Of a DNA stretch of 50,541 nucleotides, positions 1 through 8,845 are shown in pieces; position 1 is the stretch's first letter; each line of letters begins with the position of its first letter. Location: positions 1 through 50,541 of the IMG/VR virus record IMGVR_UViG_3300033153_004262. One strand, 5' to 3'. The notes beneath the pieces were generated by a model that had not been told where the DNA came from, ran no database searches, and was given only the letters and a program-made list of their open reading frames with translations. The stretch is from a virus. Made by a program: the position numbers and the translations under genes.

Positions 1-1236
1 ATTGTTGATATGAAGATTACTTTGTCTGCTCCGACTACAGCTAAAGACATGATAACCGGTTCTGGTTCATTGAGTTTGCGTGATTGTCACCAGACCGTTA
101 CCAGTTCTGCCGCACTAGCACAGCTACAGCAGCCTTCGTGTCTTTACACTACAGGCACAGTAAAGGTAGTGCGTGGTACGATAACATATAACAACTCAGG
201 TGTCTGCGCTGGTGGTATTAAAGCCCCTGTGCGTATAGGCGCATCTGCAAATATAGAACTGCGTAAAGTTAATATAGATGTTGATGGCAGTAATGCCGCT
301 ACTGCAACCACTGTGGCGTATGAGGCATCCGGTGTAACGGGTGAATGTACTAAGTATCGCTGTAGGGTGACTGTTGATGATGCTACGGCAACGCTTGTAG
401 TTGGCTTCGGATACCTCGTAGGTACAGGCACGACACATGAAAATATTGATAATGACATTCATGTTACAGTAGGTGCTGGTAATACTGGTTATGGGTACTA
501 TATTGATGGTACTGCTACTGTACGTTCTATGTATAACCATATTCATGTTGTCGATGGTGGCGGTACATCACATAGTTACTTAGTGGATACCGGTTGTACA
601 TTAGCATCACAGTTCGACGACTTCGTTGCAGATGATGGCGAAGCTACTATAAATGGTGATGTTACTGGCGTTATCAGCCCTGCTGATGGATGGTTAAAGA
701 TTGGTACTGATGCGGATTATGTGTCTATAAGTTCGACTGGAATGGTACGAGTAGGTGGGGCGAAACGTGCGCCGTATGTTACTATACATGCTAACTCTAT
801 GCAAGCTGTGGGTGATGGTGGCGATAATGTAGGCGCAAGTAATAACCTATTCGACACCACTGACCAGATAGAATTTAAGGCGTGGGTTCCTAATGACGCT
901 GATGATGACATGGATTTCTGGTTCAACTGGATAATCCCTGATGATTTTGAGTCGTTCCATGCGTTAGCCGTAACGGTGTTGACTGAGTCAGACGAAGCTG
1001 CTGGTGCAACGGCAACGCTGACTATGTATGATGAAGGGAAGAATGTTGACGCTACTATCAACGGTTCTGATGTATCGCCTGATTCAGATGATACTATCAA
1101 GTCAACTGCACTACAACCCGGTAGTTCGTATTCTGCTGGCGAAAGAGTAACGTTCAAGTTCCATGTAGCGCAAGACACTGCTGGTGAGGAAATCAAGGTT
1201 GGCTTTGTCGAACTAAGTTACTACGGCCAGTATTAG
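1..1236 (+). CDS. Tailspike / beta-helix protein, C-terminal part (5' end lies at the far end of the window)
   Basis: The frame is open from base 1 (Ile-Val-Asp before the first ATG at base 10) and ends with TAG at 1234-1236, giving 411 residues. The sequence is rich in Thr, Gly, Val and Asp with short repeating strands, as in pectate-lyase-like right-handed beta-helices of phage tailspikes; the last ~130 residues look like a compact beta-sandwich. It almost certainly continues the open frame that leaves the window at 50541: there a second beta-helix domain has just begun, and its last strand runs on here. Start at base 10 is unlikely: it has no ribosome binding site and falls within a beta-helix rung. 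Predicted role: host glycan binding or depolymerisation. No catalytic residues are assigned. Confidence 0.75.
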   Translation: MVDMKITLSAPTTAKDMITGSGSLSLRDCHQTVTSSAALAQLQQPSCLYTTGTVKVVRGTITYNNSGVCAGGIKAPVRIGASANIELRKVNIDVDGSNAATATTVAYEASGVTGECTKYRCRVTVDDATATLVVGFGYLVGTGTTHENIDNDIHVTVGAGNTGYGYYIDGTATVRSMYNHIHVVDGGGTSHSYLVDTGCTLASQFDDFVADDGEATINGDVTGVISPADGWLKIGTDADYVSISSTGMVRVGGAKRAPYVTIHANSMQAVGDGGDNVGASNNLFDTTDQIEFKAWVPNDADDDMDFWFNWIIPDDFESFHALAVTVLTESDEAAGATATLTMYDEGKNVDATINGSDVSPDSDDTIKSTALQPGSSYSAGERVTFKFHVAQDTAGEEIKVGFVELSYYGQY

Positions 1237-1249
1237 GGAGGTGGCAATC

Positions 1250-3808
1250 ATGTTGAGAAAACTAACTATATTTATAGTCCTGCTACTGGTTGTCACATCT
1301 GTATCTGCTCAGGAGCTTGTGATAGAGAATTATTGGGCGACGTATGCTATGAGACCGGCTAGTCTTACTGCATACAAGGCTATGCACATCTTCGGTGAGG
1401 ACAACCTGCAATACAGCACCGGCTCGGCGTCGTTGAACAGCGCGGTGATAGCGGAGTGCTTGTCAGCAACGCAGGGGACGATTGAGTGTTGGATTAGGCC
1501 AAGCTGGAATGGGGATGATGGGCTAAACCATTATATCTTTAGTATACAGCCATCTGCTGCTGACTGGATACATTTTTATAAATTAAACAGTAGTTATTGG
1601 TATTTGTCGTACCGCTCTAATAGCGTTACCCATACTTCTCATATAACCTCTGCCAGTGATATTGCTGGTTCGTGGGTACACCTAGTTGTTGTATGGGATA
1701 AAAACAATACTGTTGATGGCACTAATTACGTTGTGCTATATAAAAATGCTACCACCGATACGGTTGATGCCGTACAGCCCGGCGTGTTTGGCAGCCTTAG
1801 TAATGCGGTTGCGGTGGGTGAGAGGTTTGATACCACCTATTGCTTCAACGGCCTCATCGTAACACGCATCCTCGACCGCGCCCTATCCGCAGCCGAAGTC
1901 ACCGCACTCTACGCCGCAGGTGCAGGCAGCGCAGACAGCTTCGTGGTAACGCCCGACACGAAGCTGCTGATGCTCACGAGTGATGATAGTACGTCAGTGG
2001 TATATCACCATTTCGGCCAGAAGATTCAGAGCATTTCAACAGTAACGCTCACGACTGTTGACAACGTTACTGGCCGTTGGATAAACGGGGACAAGGTGCT
2101 AGTCTACGATGATGATGACCCTGCAAATAATGTTTATACTGGTATAGACGGCACACCTTCAGGAAGCACAATCACGGTTGACGATAGCTGTGCGGCGGTA
2201 TCTGGAACTAATAAGTTTATCTCTCGCAATCTTGTAGTAGACCCAGATTTCGAGACGGCTGGTGTAAATAACATTACAGTTGATGCCAATGTTACACCGA
2301 CTAAGGATAGTTCAACTGTTAAATTTGGTACGCAGTCGTTGAAGCTGGCTTATGTGGCAGCGGATGATGATGAGTCCGGTGCGCTTCCAGCTATGACGCT
2401 AGAAAACGGGCAGGATTACTATTACAGGCTATGGACGCAAACACCCACCATAGACCCTGACACAGTTATCGACTACAACATCGACGGTGCTGGCTCAATC
2501 GTGAGTCGTGAAGTCGGGAAGGCTCTCGGTGATAATAACCAGTTTGACCGAGACTTTAATCTTGGCGGGTCTAATACCGCTGTTGCCGCCAATAATACCG
2601 TTCACGACATAACGACTGAGGATATTGGTATCGGTATATGGGTAAATATCGCCTCTAGCGTAACAGATACATGCACAATTATTGACAAAGGCGCAAAGTA
2701 TCGTTTTTATATTAACACAGTCGGGGTAATAGTGATCGAGATTAACGACGGTAGTAATAAATACACCCTTCAAGGAACTACCGATATTCGCGGGACTGGA
2801 TGGCGATATATTACAAGTATAATAGATAGAGACAATGCTGATAACTGTGAGGTCTATCTTGATACTGTTGTTGATACCGATGTCAAGACAGGAACTATCG
2901 GAGATGTTGGTTCTTTAACGACGGCATCTGTTTTTACTTTTGGCGCAAGAACCGGCGGGGCTTGGCCCTTTATCGGCAAGGCTCGCGGTGTTGTTTTTTC
3001 CTACCCCGCCGACATCATGGCCGCAGGTGAAATGGGAGACACTGGCGAAATAGCCAACTTATACAACAACCCATCAAATCCGTCAGCATGGCCGAACAGC
3101 GAAGACTACTGGCTGTGTGATGACAACGCTGCATCAACGGTAGTCACGGGAGATAACAACAACCTAATCGCCAGTGCTAACACAGATACCTTTGCGGAAA
3201 CGCATTGGAAGATGTTTGAAGGCACGTTTGCCGGTGACCAAGACGGGGCGCATACTGTCAGCTTTGCTGTTACAGGCGAAGGGGCTGGCGCGAATGATGC
3301 GGAGTTCTACTGTGATAAGATGGAAGTGTTGCCGAGTCTTATCCCTGACGGTGGAATGGAAGGTGTGTTTACTTCCGGCCTGAACGATAGCTGGACTAGT
3401 TATGGGGCTGGAAGCGGGTGGTCGTCAGAAGAAACAACCGACGTTCATAGTGGTAGCAAAAGCCAGAAAGTAACCGCTAGTAATAATAATGAGGGATTTA
3501 GCAGAACGTTAGGTGTTGCTACAGGCTATCATACAGTTAGCTTTTTTGCAAAGGTTACGTCTGGAACGTTGCAGGTCGCCACGCTTTTGCCTTCATCGAG
3601 TATGAATATAACTGGGAATACATGGACGAAATATTGTATATCTTTTTACTCAGAGGGTAGCACTGGTCTTTGGTTTTATTCAACTGGTGCTGCGGCAACA
3701 TTCTACATCGACGATGTATCACTTATCCGCAACGACACCCGCGCGGCGTTAACGGCGATAAAGGGGCCGGGTTATTATTCTGACCAGTTGTGGGATATAC
3801 ATGAATAG
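1250..3808 (+). CDS. Secreted-type lectin-like tail/adhesin protein with LamG folds
   Basis: Start ATG 1250 follows GGAGG at 1237-1241 with an 8-base gap; the upstream in-frame GTG at 1241 overlaps that site and is rejected. The 852-residue product begins with Lys/Arg, a hydrophobic run (IFIVLLLVV) and a likely signal peptidase site after VSA (about residue 21). Residues ~55-220 form a concanavalin-A/LamG-like domain with the typical ending LDRALSAAEVTALY. A second LamG-like segment lies at ~400-600, and a C-terminal jelly-roll carbohydrate-binding-like domain (starting PDGGME, ending FYIDDVSL) at ~700-835. Role inferred: glycan-binding fibre or decoration protein next to the tailspike. A signal peptide is odd in a virion protein. 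Confidence 0.75.
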   Translation: MLRKLTIFIVLLLVVTSVSAQELVIENYWATYAMRPASLTAYKAMHIFGEDNLQYSTGSASLNSAVIAECLSATQGTIECWIRPSWNGDDGLNHYIFSIQPSAADWIHFYKLNSSYWYLSYRSNSVTHTSHITSASDIAGSWVHLVVVWDKNNTVDGTNYVVLYKNATTDTVDAVQPGVFGSLSNAVAVGERFDTTYCFNGLIVTRILDRALSAAEVTALYAAGAGSADSFVVTPDTKLLMLTSDDSTSVVYHHFGQKIQSISTVTLTTVDNVTGRWINGDKVLVYDDDDPANNVYTGIDGTPSGSTITVDDSCAAVSGTNKFISRNLVVDPDFETAGVNNITVDANVTPTKDSSTVKFGTQSLKLAYVAADDDESGALPAMTLENGQDYYYRLWTQTPTIDPDTVIDYNIDGAGSIVSREVGKALGDNNQFDRDFNLGGSNTAVAANNTVHDITTEDIGIGIWVNIASSVTDTCTIIDKGAKYRFYINTVGVIVIEINDGSNKYTLQGTTDIRGTGWRYITSIIDRDNADNCEVYLDTVVDTDVKTGTIGDVGSLTTASVFTFGARTGGAWPFIGKARGVVFSYPADIMAAGEMGDTGEIANLYNNPSNPSAWPNSEDYWLCDDNAASTVVTGDNNNLIASANTDTFAETHWKMFEGTFAGDQDGAHTVSFAVTGEGAGANDAEFYCDKMEVLPSLIPDGGMEGVFTSGLNDSWTSYGAGSGWSSEETTDVHSGSKSQKVTASNNNEGFSRTLGVATGYHTVSFFAKVTSGTLQVATLLPSSSMNITGNTWTKYCISFYSEGSTGLWFYSTGAAATFYIDDVSLIRNDTRAALTAIKGPGYYSDQLWDIHE

Positions 3809-3816
3809 GTGCAATC

Positions 3817-4227
3817 ATGAGAGTAGCGATATTAGACATTGATGGCGACCATGCGTTAGCAATGCGTAAAATAGTCAACGCTGATACGAAGATAATCAAT
3901 GTGCGTAATGATTTTCCACAGGGCATACGGGAAGCTATTGAGTGGAAGCCTGACGTTATCCTTATGAGCATACAGGTGGATAATGACTTACCCGGTGTAC
4001 ATGATGCAATCAAGGAGGCTTATGAGGCAGGGATAACGTTAGTAGCGGCGAAGGGAAACCGTAACTGGTTTCTCGATAGGCTCAAGAAAGCTATGGGGCA
4101 TAAAGGTGATGGTTATTATCCTGCGAAATATCCAGAGGTAATAGCTGTCAGTGGCAAGGACAAACGCGGCAATTCATACGATGCGGCAAATTATGTGAGA
4201 GGGTTTTGTAATGGGCAAAACGACTAA
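3817..4227 (+). CDS. Small subtilase-like (S8 fold) protein lacking catalytic His and Ser
   Basis: The 136-residue product matches the central part of subtilisin-like serine proteases. It has an N-terminal strand with an Asp (VAILDIDGDH), then DVILMSI, a helix ending GITLVAAKGN (the GN of the oxyanion hole), and YPAKYPEVIAVSGKDKRG, which resembles the conserved YPA-x-YPxVIAVGA segment. The His motif (HGTHVAG) and the GTSMA serine loop are absent, and the family is normally over 250 residues, so proteolysis is doubtful. It sits where an endolysin would be expected, just before two membrane-protein genes, and overlaps the next gene by 17 bases. It could be a relic or a binding or chaperone module. 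Confidence 0.55.
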   Translation: MRVAILDIDGDHALAMRKIVNADTKIINVRNDFPQGIREAIEWKPDVILMSIQVDNDLPGVHDAIKEAYEAGITLVAAKGNRNWFLDRLKKAMGHKGDGYYPAKYPEVIAVSGKDKRGNSYDAANYVRGFCNGQND

Positions 4228-4450
4228 TGGTTCTTCACCGGTAGGATTGGTACAGTATAATGAAACTATAAATAGAATATATGATAAAATTGATGATATA
4301 CATAGCGATGTTGGAGATATAGCGGTTAAGCTAGCCAGACTAGAAACCGCATTTAAGATTAAGAGTGGTATGTGGGGGTTACTTGGTGGTATGGTTCCTG
4401 TATTGATTATAATAGGATGTTACCTTATTAAGAATAAACTTATACCATGA
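4211..4450 (+). CDS. XhlA-like membrane-anchored coiled-coil protein (lysis cassette candidate)
   Basis: This 79-residue protein has a soluble heptad-rich stretch (~14-50, YNETINRIYDKIDDI and ARLETAFKIK) and one C-terminal membrane segment (~53-73, WGLLGGMVPVLIIIGCYLI) followed by Lys-Asn-Lys. This is the architecture of XhlA/haemolysin-type phage proteins that assist holins. It overlaps the previous gene and ends in an ATGA overlap with the next, so translation is probably coupled. Function is inferred from architecture and place only. Confidence 0.6.
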   Translation: MGKTTNGSSPVGLVQYNETINRIYDKIDDIHSDVGDIAVKLARLETAFKIKSGMWGLLGGMVPVLIIIGCYLIKNKLIP

Positions 4451-4629
4451 CATTTAGATTATATGATAGATGCACTAATAAAATTATAACAGAAAAAGTT
4501 GTATGGGGTCGCGGTATATTTTTAACCCCGTTTGGCGATTTAGTTCAGATAGTTACTAAAAAAGGTGCTTTACATCTTATAGATGTTACTAAGCGTTATG
4601 GTTTATTACGAAAGGTTCCGTGTGGATAA
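4447..4629 (+). CDS. Hypothetical 60-residue protein
   Basis: The start codon overlaps the upstream stop (ATGA) and the stop is directly followed by the next ATG (TAAATG), so it sits in a tight coupled cassette. The product is basic and beta-rich with no membrane segment, and resembles a small SH3-like barrel in its alternation of strands and turns. I do not recognise a family. Its place between two membrane-protein genes suggests a role in lysis, but nothing in the sequence proves it. Confidence 0.55.
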   Translation: MTFRLYDRCTNKIITEKVVWGRGIFLTPFGDLVQIVTKKGALHLIDVTKRYGLLRKVPCG

Positions 4630-4929
4630 ATGGCTGATATTTTTGATAAATGGATATTTATTTATGCTGTAGTGGTTGTATCTATTACCGAATTGGTAAT
4701 TCGTACGACGCCAGAATATATTAGTCGTAGACGTTTTGGTGCAATATTTAGTGTTGTACTAAGTTTTCTAGTAGCCAGCGTGCATGGCATGGTATTGGAA
4801 TACCGGATTAGCGAAATTTTATGGCGTACATTGTTGACGCTGGCCTTTAGTAATTGCGGTTATGACCATTTGAAAACTTATATTGGTGAGTTTATCAAGG
4901 GAAAGGGAGTTGTAAAAAATGTTGGATAA
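4630..4929 (+). CDS. Holin-like small membrane protein
   Basis: This 99-residue product has three hydrophobic segments: ~8-24 (WIFIYAVVVVSITELVI), ~36-56 (FGAIFSVVLSFLVASVHGMVL) and a weaker one at ~62-76. It has a short charged N-terminus and a Lys-rich C-terminus. Size, topology and position after an XhlA-like gene fit a holin, but no family signature is recognised. It overlaps the scaffold-like gene by 11 bases, so lysis-type and head genes are translationally linked. Confidence 0.5.
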   Translation: MADIFDKWIFIYAVVVVSITELVIRTTPEYISRRRFGAIFSVVLSFLVASVHGMVLEYRISEILWRTLLTLAFSNCGYDHLKTYIGEFIKGKGVVKNVG

Positions 4930-5788
4930 TAGTATTCCAATAGATAATCAAAAGGGTGAAGAGCCAACCAGTGCTCAAAAAGAACAGGATAATACTATTG
5001 AAATACCAGTAGGTACTCAAGCACCTGGTGCTCAAAAAGAACAGGATAATACTACTGAAACACCAGCAGATGTTCAATCAACCAAGGAAGATGCTAGTAT
5101 ACAATTAAATGCTAGAATACAGGAATTGGAGCAGGAGGTTAACCTTAATAACGAAAAGGCTGTACAGCTAGATACGCTAACGGGGGACGCTGATTTCCAG
5201 AATTTTTTGATAAATAGGCATAATCAATTACAAGAATCACAGCAGGTACCAACTGTGCCTGCCGAGTTAGATGTAAATTTTGATGAGTATGAGGGAGGTG
5301 AAGCGTTTGAGCGATTAGGAAACGCCGTATCTAAAAATGTTGCAGGGCAGTTGGATGCTTTGCGTAAAGAGTTTGCTCAACAATTAGCACCTATGCAGGA
5401 AATGATAAGTGGTACTAAATCACAATCAGAGTGGACGGCTTTAATAAATACTGCACAGCAGCAAGGTTGGGATGACCCACAGAAGTATAAAAAGTCCATT
5501 GATTTCACTTTACAAAAATATCCCGGTATGTCAATGGTGGATGCTTATGATATTGTTAAAGGTTCTATGTCAAGGCGACCGATCGCTGCGGCAACAGTAC
5601 AGAGTGCCGCTGGTCAACAGCCGCAAGTACCTACAGTTAAACCCGGAGGTACTTCTGTTGTAACGAATCCTATTGCTACTTCCGTAGATAATTTAGAAGC
5701 GGCACAACAGGCACGAAAGGAAGGTAAGCCTAGACGGAGTATAACTGAACTTTTGGCAGAAACCACAAAATTTATAATGAATAAGTGA
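4919..5788 (+). CDS. Putative capsid scaffolding protein
   Basis: The 289-residue protein is acidic, Gln/Glu-rich and mostly helical. It has a low-complexity N-terminus containing a duplicated block, a coiled coil at ~58-85 (ARIQELEQEVNLNNEKA), and a basic C-terminal end (ARKEGKPRRSITELL). It lies directly before the major capsid gene, the standard position for scaffolds, and its Pro/Ala/Gln-rich disordered stretches agree. The start ATG follows GGGAAAGGGAG. No protease motif is seen, so the scaffold may be released intact or cut by a host enzyme. Confidence 0.65.
   Translation: MLDNSIPIDNQKGEEPTSAQKEQDNTIEIPVGTQAPGAQKEQDNTTETPADVQSTKEDASIQLNARIQELEQEVNLNNEKAVQLDTLTGDADFQNFLINRHNQLQESQQVPTVPAELDVNFDEYEGGEAFERLGNAVSKNVAGQLDALRKEFAQQLAPMQEMISGTKSQSEWTALINTAQQQGWDDPQKYKKSIDFTLQKYPGMSMVDAYDIVKGSMSRRPIAAATVQSAAGQQPQVPTVKPGGTSVVTNPIATSVDNLEAAQQARKEGKPRRSITELLAETTKFIMNK
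4971..5077 (+). repeat. Imperfect tandem duplication of ~50 bp in the scaffold gene
   Basis: Bases 4971-5020 and 5028-5077 are near-identical 50-base copies (57-base period). Each encodes a block starting AQKEQDNT followed by Glu-x-Pro. This is a recent in-frame duplication inside the disordered N-terminal tail of the scaffold-like protein. Confidence 0.85.
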
Positions 5789-5798
5789 GGTGTATAGA

Positions 5799-6902
5799 AT
5801 GTTACTATCGCTTGTTGAAATGTTGGCTAAGTCATTGTTGTCACAAACCTTGACTCAGAGCCAGACTGATGAGCTAATAGCGACTACGTTAGATAAATAC
5901 GAAACCGAACTTATGAACCAGACTATATTGGATATTCCAATATATCAGGCTTTTCTGAATGGTAAGTATAAAAAGGCTGTATCTGGTGGTCATAGGATTC
6001 GATTTCCATTCGTGAAAGATAAGAATGATTCTTTTGGATGGTGGGGATTGAATGATACGTTTAACCCACAGCCCAAAGATATACTAGGATGGGGCTATGC
6101 TACACTTAAACAGGGTGCTGGTGATGTAACCATCGAAGATTTGTTGACGTGGATGAATTCAGGTGAAGGCAAGTTTGAAGATATAATGCAAGCCAAGATG
6201 GATTCGCTAACACAGGCAACAAAGGAAACACTTAATGTTGTAGCATGGGGCGATGGTACCGATAGTGCTAAAGAGCCTACTGGTATTACTGGTCATATCC
6301 CTTCATCGCCTACAACTGGAACGTACATGGGTTTCCCAAGAAGTACAAACTATTGGGCTAGGGTATGGTTTGATGATGGGGAAACAGTGGGGCCTCACAG
6401 TCTTGATAACCCAGTTTCTGGTGCAACGCCACAAGCAGTTGGTAAAATTGGTGATATAAGTGAGAAGTATGCTTATATTATAGATAAATTGGATGAATGT
6501 TTTGAGGGTTGTGCGAAGAACGAGAGCCCGTCTGATTTGATGTTGCTAACTGATTTGCAGACGTTGTTGTGGTACAAAATGATACCTACTAGATGCCAAA
6601 CTGATATAGGTATCAAATCAAATGGTAATTTTGATGTTGGATATGAGGTTCCGCATTTTAGAGGAATACCTATCATTTCCGATACAGTGGAAATGGGAGC
6701 TGTTTCTGGTGAAATGAGAATGATTAACCTCAAGTATTACCGTTTGTATTACGATAAAGATCATATGTTCAAATGGGTTGGTCCCAGAAGCCCGTATAAT
6801 GCGCTGCGTAGAGCTTGGTATCTAGTGGTTAGATTCCAATGGGTTTGTTTGATGCCTCGTAAGATGGGTTACGAGACAGGCATTTCAACATGGGCTTCGT
6901 AA
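5799..6902 (+). CDS. Major capsid protein
   Basis: Start ATG 5799 follows GAGG (5787-5790) at 8 bases; an in-frame GTG at 5790 overlaps that site and is rejected. The 367-residue protein begins with a helical arm (LTQSQTDELIATTLDKYETELMNQ), has a loop-rich centre with many Trp/Gly, and ends in a beta-rich domain (DHMFKWVGPRSPYNALRRAWYLVVRFQWVC). Length, the upstream scaffold-like gene and the downstream head gene all fit an HK97-fold major capsid protein. It forms the icosahedral shell around the DNA. Assignment is by organisation and fold impression, not by a diagnostic motif. Confidence 0.75.
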   Translation: MLLSLVEMLAKSLLSQTLTQSQTDELIATTLDKYETELMNQTILDIPIYQAFLNGKYKKAVSGGHRIRFPFVKDKNDSFGWWGLNDTFNPQPKDILGWGYATLKQGAGDVTIEDLLTWMNSGEGKFEDIMQAKMDSLTQATKETLNVVAWGDGTDSAKEPTGITGHIPSSPTTGTYMGFPRSTNYWARVWFDDGETVGPHSLDNPVSGATPQAVGKIGDISEKYAYIIDKLDECFEGCAKNESPSDLMLLTDLQTLLWYKMIPTRCQTDIGIKSNGNFDVGYEVPHFRGIPIISDTVEMGAVSGEMRMINLKYYRLYYDKDHMFKWVGPRSPYNALRRAWYLVVRFQWVCLMPRKMGYETGISTWAS

Positions 6903-6915
6903 GGAGGGATATGTA

Positions 6916-7800
6916 ATGGTTAGAAATGCTAGAGATTATGGCCACGAACAGAAATTGGCTCAGGTTACATATCCAGAAAACTTGGATGCCGTACTTTCCG
7001 ATGCGGATTTTAAGTCCAACCCGGAAAGATGGAATTTTTTGCCCGGTTCAAGGCGCTGGGAAAATGCTAAGATTGGTGAAGGTGTTTATCGTAATATATA
7101 TTGTGATGGTAAAGCTCGTTTTGTATGGGCTTGCAATAGGTCTGGTGGTACACTAACTCAAGGAGTTGGTGCTACTTTCAAATCTTGGACTGGTACTGTA
7201 GTAAGCGGTACTACCTCCACGGTATATAGTACTGTGGCTGCATTTGTAGAAGATGAAAACGAGCATGACGTTCTTCGTATAACTGATGATGCTGGTGGCG
7301 CTGGTGCCGCCCCTGAGGGTGAATGGGGTAAGGTGCTTCGTGCAAAGCTTAATACCGACGAAGATCATATTACTTTTACCGTACAGACCGCAGCCACCGA
7401 TCAGTTGCTTACAGCTGCCCCGGCAGTTGGTGATACGTTTGCAATACGTTCCCGCTGTAACGTAATACCTATGACGGCTGATGTTGAAGTACAAGACTTC
7501 GCCGGTGTAGTTGTTAGACGAGACGGCATTGCAGATAATTACTGGGGTTGGTTCTGTCTTGAAGCTGATATGGTTGGTGCTATGATTAAGGCCGCTACTG
7601 CGTTGACGGCTGGTCTTGGTATTGTTGCTGCTGATGATGCTGATGGTGCAACCGTTGCATTGTCAAGATTTATCAATAGTAGTGCCGGTGATCTTGTCAA
7701 GGGCGTTATACTTGGTAAGGCGATCTTCGCTGGTTCGGCTGATCTTGTAAGTGACTTTGTTCCGGTGTCTCTTGGTACTGTTGGTGTAGATGAAGCATAG
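6916..7800 (+). CDS. Virion protein after the capsid gene (possible head decoration protein)
   Basis: A strong site (AAGGAGGG) precedes ATG 6916. The 294-residue product starts with a helical stretch, then becomes beta- and Gly/Ala/Thr-rich, ending with segments such as ALTAGLGIVAADDADGATVALSRF and a valine-rich tail. That composition resembles capsid-decorating or head-stabilising proteins, which commonly follow the major capsid gene. No family is recognised. Likely abundant in the particle. Confidence 0.6.
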   Translation: MVRNARDYGHEQKLAQVTYPENLDAVLSDADFKSNPERWNFLPGSRRWENAKIGEGVYRNIYCDGKARFVWACNRSGGTLTQGVGATFKSWTGTVVSGTTSTVYSTVAAFVEDENEHDVLRITDDAGGAGAAPEGEWGKVLRAKLNTDEDHITFTVQTAATDQLLTAAPAVGDTFAIRSRCNVIPMTADVEVQDFAGVVVRRDGIADNYWGWFCLEADMVGAMIKAATALTAGLGIVAADDADGATVALSRFINSSAGDLVKGVILGKAIFAGSADLVSDFVPVSLGTVGVDEA

Positions 7801-7812
7801 ATTCAACTAACT

Positions 7813-7838
7813 GAGCGGGAGACAAGATTCTCCTGCTC
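7813..7838 (+). other. Intergenic RNA hairpin before the next head gene
   Basis: Bases 7813-7822 (GAGCGGGAGA) can pair with 7829-7838 (TCTCCTGCTC): a 10-bp stem with one G-U pair and a 6-base loop. No U tract follows; instead the ribosome binding site of the next gene (GGAGG, 7839-7843) begins at the stem base. It could stabilise the upstream capsid-gene message or partly attenuate the next gene. Confidence 0.55.
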
Positions 7839-7850
7839 GGAGGCTCAATT

Positions 7851-8477
7851 ATGGCAGAAGAAAAGAAACAAGAAATAGAACCGAGAATAATAGAAGTCAA
7901 GGCGGGGGATAAACCGCCGATAGGAAAGTTTTATTTTGGTGATATAATAGAACCTTATGGTCTTAGACCTGTGTATTTTAGGTATTCAAGATTTTCTACT
8001 GTTAGGATTGATGCTAGTGGTAATCCTGCTACGGTACTTGAAGATAGGTTGAATCATTTTGAACGTATAGTAAAGTCTGATAATGATTTGTTATCATTAC
8101 TATATTACCATAAGCAGCCACCTTATAGGGTACCTGATAATTGTTTGGTTCCGGTAGCGCAATGGAATATAACTGCTGATATGCTGGATTCGGTAGACGT
8201 GGTTCCATATTGGAAACCATTTCCGGTAGTTATAGATGGTACAAGGCCAAGAATAAAACCTGATGCAAGAGGCAAAAATACTTCTTTGATGAACGCATTT
8301 CATTGGGTTATTCTCAATACTGGTTATGTTCCTAATATTAGCCCGACTGGTTCTAGTGATGATGGTCATTGGGTTATGAGCGATCCTGCTGTAGGGTCTT
8401 GGATTAATCAACAATTAGATAATGAGCTACATGCAGGTATAAATACAATAGCATATACGAGGCGGAGGGTGGGCTAA
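7851..8477 (+). CDS. Hypothetical structural protein
   Basis: ATG 7851 follows GGAGG at 7839-7843. The 208-residue product has a Lys/Glu-rich N-terminus, then a mixed region rich in Tyr, Trp and Pro (YWKPFPVVIDGTRPRIKP). Its stop shares a base with the next start (TAATG). It lies among head genes, so a head or connector role is likely, but I do not recognise the family. Confidence 0.55.
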   Translation: MAEEKKQEIEPRIIEVKAGDKPPIGKFYFGDIIEPYGLRPVYFRYSRFSTVRIDASGNPATVLEDRLNHFERIVKSDNDLLSLLYYHKQPPYRVPDNCLVPVAQWNITADMLDSVDVVPYWKPFPVVIDGTRPRIKPDARGKNTSLMNAFHWVILNTGYVPNISPTGSSDDGHWVMSDPAVGSWINQQLDNELHAGINTIAYTRRRVG

Positions 8478-8845
8478 TGGCCTTAACTACCGTAGGAAAA
8501 AGAAGAATAGCATCGCATTTAGCTAACGCTACACCGCTAAAAGAGCTTATTACTCATATCGCATTGGGTACAGACGATACACCCGAATCTTCATCTGACG
8601 AGGCTCTTGGTGCAGAAATTTATCGAGTGGTTTTAGCGGAAGTTACTCAAGATAATAAAGGCTGTATAGGGGACGCTACTATTGCGGGTAGCGATATAGG
8701 GGACTCATCTTATACCATTAAGGAGATTGGGTTTTTAGATGCGTCAAGTGGGGGCAACTTGATATGGAGACACGTTCTGGACACAGCGATAACTCTGGAC
8801 GGTGGAACGCAGGAGCATATAATTGGGGAAGTAATGTTTCCGTAG
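8477..8845 (+). CDS. Short tail-fibre-like (baseplate/collar) protein
   Basis: The 122-residue product resembles the N-terminal attachment domain of phage tail-collar fibres. It starts with ALTTVGKRRIASHLAN, continues with ITHIALGTDDT, and later has IKEIGFLDASSGGNLIWRHV followed by a DTAITLDGGT strand. Fibre families use this domain to dock on the tail; here the protein stops with no receptor-binding part. A good Shine-Dalgarno (GGCGGAGGG) precedes it. Its last 82 bases overlap the only plausible start of the downstream glycosyltransferase in another frame. Confidence 0.65.
   Translation: MALTTVGKRRIASHLANATPLKELITHIALGTDDTPESSSDEALGAEIYRVVLAEVTQDNKGCIGDATIAGSDIGDSSYTIKEIGFLDASSGGNLIWRHVLDTAITLDGGTQEHIIGEVMFP

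Noticed and set aside
3174-3383. 69-codon plus-strand frame inside the LamG protein gene
   Set aside because: Out-of-frame reading of a well-supported gene; no ribosome site.
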